From positions 1-5,089 of the forward strand of contig PWZK01000272.1 of the NCBI GenBank assembly GCA_003567495.1: a stretch of DNA of 5,089 nt. The letters are read 5' to 3'. The DNA is from Candidatus Brocadiaceae bacterium (lineage in GTDB: Bacteria; Planctomycetota; Brocadiia; SM23-32). The translations under genes and the position numbers were made by a program. Shown here piece after piece: positions 1 through 5,089 of this stretch. Numbering within the stretch: the stretch's first letter is position 1; the number at the start of each line of letters is the position of its first letter. Below the pieces are notes generated by a model. It was given only the letters and a program-made list of their open reading frames with translations, searched no databases and was not told where the DNA came from.

Positions 1-7
1 CTGCTTG

Positions 8-24
8 ATCTGCGAAATCTGCGG
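8..24. repeat. Short ATCTGCG tandem motif
   Basis: ATCTGCGA (8-15) and ATCTGCGG (17-24) form a two-unit, 9-base-period repeat. Similar 'AATCTGCG' tandems are familiar from dispersed intergenic repeats in bacterial genomes. The motif begins near the window edge, so it may continue outside. Confidence 0.5.
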
Positions 25-64
25 ACTGCCGTTGCCGTTGATTCCTAATTCCACATTATACCTA

Positions 65-99
65 CCCGGCAAAAAGCCCTTAAAGCCCCAAAATACCCC
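65..99 (-). other. Guanine-tract cluster, possible G-quadruplex
   Basis: The minus strand carries four G tracts in a row: GGGG (99-96), GGGG (89-86), GGG (79-77) and GGG (67-65), with spacers of 6, 6 and 9 bases. The last spacer is longer than the classic limit of 7, so any quadruplex would be of the extended-loop kind and only three layers deep. Confidence 0.3.
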
Positions 100-172
100 A
101 AGAAAATGCGTTTTAAGACCCATTTTTGAGGGATAAAACATGCGCATCGCCTTGTTATCAAAGGAGCTATAT

Positions 173-217
173 TGGGTCAGACCCCTATTCTAAGGTATGG
201 GTCAGACCCCTATTCTA
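173..217. repeat. Two direct copies of a 20-base GGGTCAGACCC repeat
   Basis: TGGGTCAGACCCCTATTCTA occurs identically at 173-192 and 198-217, separated by AGGTA, giving a 25-base period. Each copy contains GGGTC-A-GACCC, an 11-base inverted repeat (174-184 and 199-209). From general knowledge, AGGGGTCTGACCC-type sequences recur near IS200-like/REP-associated transposase genes in many bacterial genomes. No transposase is encoded here, so this is at most a remnant or a non-autonomous copy. Confidence 0.8.
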
Positions 218-233
218 TTTAATTCAAGCTTAT

Positions 234-262
234 TTGACAACAATATGACATTGGAATACAAT
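234..262 (+). promoter_or_regulatory. Near-consensus sigma-70 promoter directed antisense to melA
   Basis: TTGACA (234-239) is a perfect -35 box, followed after exactly 17 bases by TACAAT (257-262), five of six matches to the -10 consensus. Transcription would begin around 268-270 on the plus strand and enter the 3' end of melA (stop at 350) in antisense direction. No plus-strand gene that it could serve is visible downstream: the long plus-strand open frame there is the complement of melA. It may drive an antisense RNA, be inactive, or belong to the adjoining repeat element. Confidence 0.5.
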
Positions 263-263
263 T

Positions 264-303
264 CATTCCGTTGGAGTAGCCATTCAACCTTCAACTACGA
301 ATG
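264..303. other. Imperfect inverted repeat (possible hairpin) between melA and the repeats
   Basis: CATTC (264-268) pairs with GAATG (299-303), and GTTGGAG (270-276) pairs with CTTCAAC (289-295). One pair is G-T wobble on the plus strand (A-C mismatch on the minus), with a 1-versus-3 base bulge and a 12-base loop. It lies 46 bases beyond the melA stop, so it could slow or stabilise the 3' end of that transcript. There is no T run after it on the minus strand, so it is not a standard intrinsic terminator. On the plus strand it would sit at the very 5' end of an RNA from the promoter at 234-262. Confidence 0.35.
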
Positions 304-349
304 GGACAACGTCGATTTACCGGTGAACCAGTGCACTGCTCCCAGAACT

Positions 350-1663
350 CTAAAAATCGGGCAGCCACTGCCGGTTTGCTTCAAACATCTCGTTTACCAT
401 GTCTTCTATTTCCGCAAGGCTCAGAACTGCCGATGTCAGTGGATCCATTGCGATGCTGTGAAATACCATGCGCCTGTCTCCTTGCAGAGCTCCTTCAACG
501 GCAAGTTCCTCACAGACAGCATTAACATGATTCAGGACGGCCACCGGTTCGGGCAGCCTGCCTACATGAATCGGATCGAGCCCCCGCGGCGAGGCCAGCA
601 CCGGGACCTCCACGCAGCAGCCGCGGGGCAGGTTTTCTACGATACCGAAGTTGCGAACGTTGCCGTTGAACTCAAAAGCCGCGCCGTCCCCAAGTGCAGC
701 GTTGAAAATGGATGCCGCATATTCATGTCCCCTTTTCAGGTCCACTTCGTCCTTTTCAAGCCACTGCTTCATCTCGTCTTCCCAACCATCTTCTTTTTTG
801 AGATATGCCTTCAGTATGTAAGCATATTCACCCGGATTCCAACCGGTTCCATGGGTGCAGTATTTTTCTATAAGATCTTTTCTTTTTCTGAACCACGGGT
901 TGTACTCGGAATTGTGTCCGCTCGATTCGGTAACGTAGTAGTCGAGGTGCAAAAACATTTCGTTTCTTACCTGTTCTACGTTGTAGATGCTTTTGTTTTC
1001 GGTTACGGCTTTCTTGATAAGCGGATAGGCATCCTTGCCGTTCCATTTATATTCCAGGTACCATGCCTGGTGGTTTATGCCGGCACAAAAATAGGTCACC
1101 TCCTGCATGGGCGCGCCTATCCATCTGGCAAGCATTGCGGCGGTTCCCTGCACGCTGTGGCAAAGCCCGCTTATACGCACGTCAGCCGACGCCTGGACCG
1201 CCCTTATCAGCATTGACATGGGGTTAGTATAGTTGAGCACCAGGGCGTCGGGACAGTATTTTTCCACGTCTCGTGCTATATCCACCATTACAGGGATCGT
1301 GCGCAGCGCGCGAAAGACGCCGGCCGGGCCTCTCGTATCGCCGACGTTTATGTCCACACCATATCTCTTCGGAATTTCAATGTCGCTGCGCCAGACCTGT
1401 ACCCCGCCTTGAAGAATGGTGATAAGAACGCCGTCAGCATCCTTCAGGGCCTCCCGGCGGTCTGTTGTTGCAGTGATTTTTACCGGATAGTTGCCGGCTT
1501 CGGCAATTTTCTTTACGGCTCGCTCGATATACGACAGACGTTTGACGTCTATGTCCATCAATGCGATTTCCGACTCCGCAAACGCCGGGAATGAAAGGAT
1601 GTCTTTGACAAGTTTTCTCGTAAAACCGAAGCTTCCTGCGCCTATAAATGCAAATTTTTTCAT
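350..1663 (-). CDS. melA: GH4 family NAD- and metal-dependent alpha-galactosidase
   Basis: This cytoplasmic enzyme of 437 residues (E. coli MelA is about 450) hydrolyses alpha-galactosides such as melibiose or raffinose-type sugars by the GH4 redox-elimination mechanism, using NAD+ and a divalent metal. The N-terminal Rossmann fold shows GAGSFGFT at 8-15 and an acidic MDID at 36-39. NYTNPM is at 143-148. The metal-site motif CHSVQGT (168-174) and CAGINH (193-198) supply the likely ligands C168 and H198. In GH4, CHSV marks alpha-galactosidases, as opposed to CHE (alpha-glucosidase), CHG (alpha-glucuronidase), CNxP or CDMP (phospho-glycosidases). The C-terminal stretch [20 protein letters not shown] also closely resembles MelA. 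There is no signal peptide. The ATG lies at the start of the first strand, but the upstream ribosome binding site is weak (GAAGA almost touching the ATG). It follows nrdG by 54 bases without a visible terminator, so read-through is likely, yet no transporter or regulator of sugar use is in the window. Alpha-glucosidase activity cannot be excluded. Confidence 0.92.
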   Translation of the reverse strand: MKKFAFIGAGSFGFTRKLVKDILSFPAFAESEIALMDIDVKRLSYIERAVKKIAEAGNYPVKITATTDRREALKDADGVLITILQGGVQVWRSDIEIPKRYGVDINVGDTRGPAGVFRALRTIPVMVDIARDVEKYCPDALVLNYTNPMSMLIRAVQASADVRISGLCHSVQGTAAMLARWIGAPMQEVTYFCAGINHQAWYLEYKWNGKDAYPLIKKAVTENKSIYNVEQVRNEMFLHLDYYVTESSGHNSEYNPWFRKRKDLIEKYCTHGTGWNPGEYAYILKAYLKKEDGWEDEMKQWLEKDEVDLKRGHEYAASIFNAALGDGAAFEFNGNVRNFGIVENLPRGCCVEVPVLASPRGLDPIHVGRLPEPVAVLNHVNAVCEELAVEGALQGDRRMVFHSIAMDPLTSAVLSLAEIEDMVNEMFEANRQWLPDF

Positions 1664-1717
1664 TCTTCAATACCGAGTTGAAGGAAAGGTGAATTCTCAG
1701 TAACCAGCTTTTACAGG

Positions 1718-2446
1718 TCATTTAGCGGCGGCTACGGCAGCACGGTCACGTCCGCGAACCACCACTTTTTCGGCGAACGGACGGGCGACATCCGCCATCT
1801 TTTCCAACGCTTCAGGAGAAAAGGGAGGGATTTGCTGCAGGTCTTTATCCAGGCAATAATCGGGGAGGAAATTCTGGAGCGCGATGCTCTGTGCACCCTT
1901 AAGCTCGGCTGCTATGGCACGCACCTCTTCTATACCGACCAGGCCGGGCACCACCGTGATACGGAACTCATGTTCCACCCCGCTCTCAAGTATCCTTTCG
2001 GCGGACTCTCGTATGAACTCGATCTCAAAGTCCACGCCAGTGACCTTTCGATATGATTCGGCGTCAAGCGGAGCTTTTACGTCCATTGATATGGCGCTGA
2101 GCCGGTTGTTCCTCAGCAACTTATCCACCCAGAGCGGGTTGGTGCCGTTTGTTTCAAGCATTACTTCAAGTCCAATTTCCTTGATCTGTATGACAAGTTC
2201 AAAAAGTTCATATCCGTGCAGAGTGGGCTCACCACCGGTAATTACGGCGCCGTCGAGCCACCCCTTCTGTTTTTCCATGTATGCCAGAACCTGTTTTTTT
2301 TCTATGTTTTCAAGCAGATTGGGCTCAATCAGATGCCCTGCATGACAGTAACGGCACCGGAAGTTGCAAAGCGGAAGGAATATTACACATGCAACCCGTC
2401 CCTCCCACTCCAGAAGGCTGTTTTGTATGAACCCTTTGATTTCCAC
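1718..2446 (-). CDS. nrdG: Anaerobic ribonucleotide reductase activating protein, radical SAM
   Basis: A 242-residue radical SAM enzyme that uses a 4Fe-4S cluster and S-adenosylmethionine to generate the glycyl radical on NrdD (expected at its G649). The cluster motif CNFRCRYC provides C27, C31 and C34. GGEPT at 71-75 is the SAM-binding motif of the fold. Later strands include MLETNGT (96-102), MDVKAP (121-126) and FRITVVP (161-167), giving the order usual in this family. It is longer than the roughly 155-residue E. coli NrdG and matches the longer NrdG2/pyruvate-formate-lyase-activase-like type. It starts at GTG with a clear ribosome binding site, lies downstream of nrdD and the redoxin on the same strand, and is followed by melA after 54 bases. 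The substrate is assigned from the neighbouring nrdD; on sequence alone, another glycyl-radical activase would be possible. The alanine-rich tail (AAVAAAK) looks dispensable. Confidence 0.92.
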   Translation of the reverse strand: MEIKGFIQNSLLEWEGRVACVIFLPLCNFRCRYCHAGHLIEPNLLENIEKKQVLAYMEKQKGWLDGAVITGGEPTLHGYELFELVIQIKEIGLEVMLETNGTNPLWVDKLLRNNRLSAISMDVKAPLDAESYRKVTGVDFEIEFIRESAERILESGVEHEFRITVVPGLVGIEEVRAIAAELKGAQSIALQNFLPDYCLDKDLQQIPPFSPEALEKMADVARPFAEKVVVRGRDRAAVAAAK

Positions 2447-2644
2447 TCCTTAGTCTCCCCAAGCTCTTTATGTGCCTGCCAAAAAACCAATTAACACCCG
2501 ACATCGAACGATCGAAAGTATTCCGTGTGCCACGTTTCAAACCGCCCCTGCGTATATATGCACAAACAACACAAGATCTACTGAGGAGTTACAAACTAAT
2601 ACCTGGGGACGTGTATAATTATTGATCGCCCATTTTAACCACAT
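2447..2644. other. 198-base gap between redoxin gene and nrdG
   Basis: No gene is supported here. The gap splits an otherwise tight run of minus-strand genes. It contains ACCTGGGGACGTG (2601-2613), resembling short GGGGACGT-type repeats I associate with IS200-like/RAYT sequences. It also holds a TATAAT on the plus strand (2614-2619) without a matching -35, a TCGA-ACGA-TCGA motif (2504-2515) and a 4-bp CGTG/CACG stem (2524-2534). I find no convincing minus-strand sigma-70 promoter and no hairpin followed by a T run, so whether nrdG has its own transcript is undecided. Confidence 0.5.
2455..2460 (-). promoter_or_regulatory. Ribosome binding site deciding the nrdG GTG start
   Basis: GGGGAG on the minus strand sits 8 bases before the GTG at 2444-2446. 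It is the best-spaced start for the protein, whose N-terminus then matches the family pattern (KGFIQNSLLEWEG). A further AGGA directly abuts the start and is too close to serve. Confidence 0.65.
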
Positions 2645-2962
2645 TCACAACCGGACTTCAAGTGAACGTGTATTTTCTAAGACGCCTTCTGCATTCTGCA
2701 ACGCCACTTGCAGCCCATCGCTAGGCGGCGCGTGCCCGTCCCACCTCTGAACGACCGTCCAGCGATCTTCCATAACGAATACCGACGGGATATCGAATAC
2801 GTCAAAGTAATCCCCCTCCGCAGCGCCGTAAATCGTATCCATATCGATCAGTTTTACGGAACAATCGCCGGTTTTTCCCCATTTTTTCAAAAGCACCTCG
2901 GTTTTTTTCTTTGCGCTTTTGCACAGTCCACAACCCTGCTTTCCATATACGAGTATTTCCAT
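2645..2962 (-). CDS. Small glutaredoxin/thioredoxin-fold protein, probable NrdD reductant
   Basis: This 105-residue cytoplasmic protein has a thioredoxin-like fold. It begins with a beta strand (MEILVYGKQGC) leading to a redox-active CGLC motif, C11 and C14. A lysine-rich helix follows at about 15-30. A DIPSVFV stretch at 57-63 supplies the cis-proline (P59) typical of thioredoxin and glutaredoxin folds. The tail after about residue 75 is short and weakly conserved-looking. There is no signal peptide. It starts 42 bases after the nrdD stop with a good ribosome binding site. NrdH/glutaredoxin-like proteins encoded beside nrdD are known to reduce some class III reductases in place of formate, so the same role is inferred here. 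The CGLC motif is unlike the CPYC of classical glutaredoxins and the CGPC of thioredoxins, so the subfamily name stays open. Fold confidence is high; function is by context. Confidence 0.85.
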   Translation of the reverse strand: MEILVYGKQGCGLCKSAKKKTEVLLKKWGKTGDCSVKLIDMDTIYGAAEGDYFDVFDIPSVFVMEDRWTVVQRWDGHAPPSDGLQVALQNAEGVLENTRSLEVRL

Positions 2963-2971
2963 TGTACTTAG

Positions 2972-2977
2972 TCTCCT
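2972..2977 (-). promoter_or_regulatory. Ribosome binding site of the redoxin gene
   Basis: AGGAGA on the minus strand lies 9 bases before the ATG at 2960-2962, inside the 42-base gap after nrdD. This supports translation from that ATG. No terminator is visible in the gap, which fits co-transcription with nrdD. Confidence 0.7.
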
Positions 2978-3004
2978 GTAAAAAGTTAATGTTCATGTAG
3001 CTTC

Positions 3005-5089
3005 TCAAAGTGCACCATCGTTTGTCTGTTGATTCACGGCGCTTACGCTGTAGTTGCCACGGTGCCGGTCTTTCAGTTCCCCGGTTTTTGATTTGTTCCA
3101 GTTATTGACGCGGCTGAAGTAGCCGACGATACGCGTCAGCCCATACACCTGAGCGCTGCCACAATGCCCGCAGGTCTGCTTCAGCCCGGGCGTGTTTTTA
3201 TGGCACGAATTACAGATGGTAAACTCCGGGCTTATGGTCAGTTGTGCGGTCTGCGTCTGGCGGAAAGTTTTTTCGACCAGGTTTTGTATGCCGGCGGCGG
3301 GCGGGCGCTCCTCACCGACAAAAGCGTGAACTATGGCGCCGCTTTCGATGGCGCGGTGGAACTTGCCCTGGGTGCGTATTCTGGTCAGGAGATCCACCGG
3401 GGCGTCGGCCCGCAGGTGAATGCTGTTGGTGTAGTACATCTCGTTGTTGTCTATATTGCCTTTAATTACGCTTCGGCTCTGCCGGGGATATTGTTTTAGA
3501 TCCACCTTTGCCAGACGCCTGGCGGCGCTTTCAGCCGGCGATTCTTCGAGCGTTATTTTCAGCCCGTGTTTCTTGCCCAGGTCTTTTGCGCGGTACTGCA
3601 TATATCGCACCAGATGCAGCCCTTTTCTTACCGCCTCCCGGCTTTCATGCAGTTCTCTTCCGGTCATAAACTGCATGCATTCATTCAGACTTACGAGCCC
3701 TATTATATAAGTGGCGGCGTTAAGGTCTACATACGGGCGCCCGTCGGCCGCTTCCTTTCCGACCTGCCACAGCGGCATCCTGGGGGAGCTCATAAGGTGT
3801 GATATGAACTGTTTTTTCTGCAGGTGCGCCTTAACGGCGATCTCCAGCACATCATCTATTTCTCTGTAGAGGGCCTCAAAATCTCCGTTGCTTCTGTAAG
3901 CGCATTGCGGCAGATTTATAGAAACGTTCTGGAAGCCGCAGAAGCGCATGCTTTCAGGATGTTTTATCATGTGCTGGTCTTCTATAACCGTGCGCAGCCT
4001 GCAGCATGCGCTGAGTGTGACTTCATCCCGATCGAAGATAAAATAGGTGACGCCGTTTTCCGAGGCGATTTGGCATGCATATTCCAGCAATTCGCGCTGG
4101 GCCGGATCGGTAAGAGTATCCTCGTTGATATGAAAGTCGCATTTCGGGAAAGCAAATATATTGCCATATTGATCTCCTTCCCGCCACACGTCGAGCATGG
4201 CCTTGCAGAAACGCTGGGCGGTTTTTTCGTAGCTGCCGTAGGTCCTTCCCGTATATTTGCCACCCGGCCCTATGGCCGGAACGTCGGCCAGGTAACGCGG
4301 TATGCCGGTATGTATGTTGAAGTCGAGAAACAGCGTCTGACCGCCGCGGCTGAAGGCGTTTTGAGAGGAACTGAAGATCAGGTGTTGAGCTTCCTGTTTC
4401 ATCTGTTCGTAGCTCGCATCTTCCAGGTAGGGCGCGTAGAAAATGTTTATATACCCGACGCCGAGGGCGCCGGCATAGTAGGCCTGCATGGAGGCCAGGA
4501 AGGTGTTGAGATGCCCGGTCAGGGTTCCTGCATGTCTGGCCGGAGCGCTGGAGGAGTCAAGGTTTTCCAGGTGGAGGCCGTATTTTTTCAGATATTCCAG
4601 TGAGTGGCTCGAGCAGTACAGCCTGGTCGGATAGCCGAGATCGTGCAGGTGCAGTTTGCCCATCATATGTGCTTCACCCACATCCGGGGAGAAAACCTCT
4701 TTGAGAGCGTATTGTTTGAGCGTATGCTCGGCAACGGCGAGGTTTATCGCTTCCGGGTTGTTCTGGGCGATGTTGGCATTTTCGTTACTCTTTGCCTTTA
4801 CTATGGTGTCGAGGTCGTATTTCGGCATTCCCAGCACCGCCTGTTTCTCGAGCCTGGCGGTGAGCCCGCGCTCGAAAAGTTCGTTATCGACCAGTTCGCG
4901 GATCAGCGCGGTCGAGATGCGGGTCAGGCCGCTGTCGAGCACTTTCTTCTCAACATCCGATGCGATATCGGCGGCAAGCTCGCTGTCGAGGTCTGCTTCG
5001 ATCTCCAGCGCCTTTGCGATCCTCTCCCTGTCCCAGGAATTTAGCTGGTCATTGCTTTCAGTGCCCACCAGGAGCGAAATATCGGTAGC
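3005..5089 (-). CDS. nrdD: Anaerobic (class III) ribonucleoside-triphosphate reductase NrdD, 5' end beyond window
   Basis: Reduces ribonucleoside triphosphates to deoxy forms in the cytoplasm using a glycyl radical and a cysteine thiyl radical; it is oxygen sensitive. Numbering from the GTG at 5066-5068, residues about 8-75 resemble the helical part of an ATP-cone-like regulatory region (WDRERI, LIRELVD). The barrel follows, with LHLHDLGYPTRLYC at 139-152, where C152 is the likely thiyl cysteine. SACCRLR is at 353-359. The C-terminus has a zinc site C619/C622 and C633/C636, then RIVGY with radical glycine G649. The stop is TGA. The frame stays open upstream of that GTG through seven more codons (ATDISLL) to the window edge. 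Relatives, as I recall them, have a similar DIxLFV stretch just before this point, so the GTG is probably an internal valine and the true start lies just past 5089. It is first in a minus-strand run with a redoxin gene and nrdG. The family call is secure; the start is not visible. Confidence 0.95.
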   Translation of the reverse strand, partial: ATDISLLVGTESNDQLNSWDRERIAKALEIEADLDSELAADIASDVEKKVLDSGLTRISTALIRELVDNELFERGLTARLEKQAVLGMPKYDLDTIVKAKSNENANIAQNNPEAINLAVAEHTLKQYALKEVFSPDVGEAHMMGKLHLHDLGYPTRLYCSSHSLEYLKKYGLHLENLDSSSAPARHAGTLTGHLNTFLASMQAYYAGALGVGYINIFYAPYLEDASYEQMKQEAQHLIFSSSQNAFSRGGQTLFLDFNIHTGIPRYLADVPAIGPGGKYTGRTYGSYEKTAQRFCKAMLDVWREGDQYGNIFAFPKCDFHINEDTLTDPAQRELLEYACQIASENGVTYFIFDRDEVTLSACCRLRTVIEDQHMIKHPESMRFCGFQNVSINLPQCAYRSNGDFEALYREIDDVLEIAVKAHLQKKQFISHLMSSPRMPLWQVGKEAADGRPYVDLNAATYIIGLVSLNECMQFMTGRELHESREAVRKGLHLVRYMQYRAKDLGKKHGLKITLEESPAESAARRLAKVDLKQYPRQSRSVIKGNIDNNEMYYTNSIHLRADAPVDLLTRIRTQGKFHRAIESGAIVHAFVGEERPPAAGIQNLVEKTFRQTQTAQLTISPEFTICNSCHKNTPGLKQTCGHCGSAQVYGLTRIVGYFSRVNNWNKSKTGELKDRHRGNYSVSAVNQQTNDGAL

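Larger units (their letters stand above)
1..349. other. Non-coding stretch downstream of melA
   Basis: No gene is supported in these 349 bases. A minus-strand frame starting at ATG 147 stays open to the edge (about 49 codons) but shows no domain and overlaps repeat-like sequence. The stretch holds the short repeats, the G-tract cluster, the antisense promoter and the hairpin listed separately. The density of repeats suggests an intergenic zone that has collected mobile-element debris. Confidence 0.6.

Noticed and set aside
1..147. Minus-strand frame from ATG 147 open to the left edge (about 49 codons)
   Set aside because: No domain, no clear ribosome binding site, and it runs through repeat-like and G-tract sequence; chance is more likely, though the edge prevents a firm ruling.
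173..217. CRISPR array
   Set aside because: Only two units with a 5-base spacer; far from CRISPR geometry and no cas genes.
329..338. CAGTGCACTG palindrome just after the melA stop
   Set aside because: Ten bases with no loop, no extension and no T run; not a terminator and too short to claim as an operator.
197..1216. 339-codon open frame on the plus strand
   Set aside because: It is the complement of melA, shows no recognisable domain, and melA has a full set of GH4 motifs on the other strand.
2325..2540. 71-codon minus-strand frame overlapping the nrdG start
   Set aside because: It overlaps nrdG in another frame, has no motif, and nrdG is convincingly coding in its own frame.
2589..2619. 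Possible plus-strand promoter TTACAA-N19-TATAAT in the redoxin-nrdG gap
   Set aside because: The -10 is perfect but the -35 matches only three of six and the spacing is long; it would fire antisense to the redoxin gene with no target.
3824..4603. 259-codon open frame on the plus strand
   Set aside because: It lies wholly antisense to nrdD, whose conserved motifs cover this span; a shadow frame.

Overview
The window reads as a piece of a chromosome or contig from an anaerobic bacterium. All four protein genes lie on the minus strand, so transcription runs from high to low coordinates: nrdD (open at the right edge), a small CxxC redoxin, nrdG, then a GH4 family alpha-galactosidase (melA-like). 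The oxygen-sensitive glycyl-radical ribonucleotide reductase with its radical-SAM activase points to growth without oxygen. The protein style and the repeat sequences recall anaerobic Deltaproteobacteria-like or other uncultured anaerobes, but the window cannot fix the taxon.

Right two-thirds (1718-5089): a dNTP-synthesis module. NrdD reduces ribonucleoside triphosphates with a glycyl radical near its C-terminus. NrdG (radical SAM, 4Fe-4S) installs that radical. The glutaredoxin/thioredoxin-like protein encoded between them is a plausible electron donor that re-reduces the active-site cysteines. nrdD and the redoxin gene are 42 bases apart. A 198-base gap separates the redoxin gene from nrdG and carries a short TGGGGACGT-type sequence that looks like mobile-repeat debris. 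The redoxin and nrdG share an identical 10-base ribosome-binding region.

Left third (350-1717): 54 bases after nrdG begins a complete GH4 enzyme with the CHSV motif of NAD/metal-dependent alpha-galactosidases. It has no obvious functional link to the nrd genes.

Left edge (1-349): no gene I can support. It holds several small signals: an ATCTGCG tandem motif, a cytosine-tract cluster (possible G-quadruplex on the minus strand), two direct copies of a 20-base TGGGTCAGACCCC repeat, and a near-consensus sigma-70 promoter on the plus strand pointing antisense into the 3' end of melA, with an imperfect hairpin at its predicted start. I see no new multi-gene system. The points most worth checking are the NrdD/redoxin pairing and the antisense promoter with its adjoining repeats.
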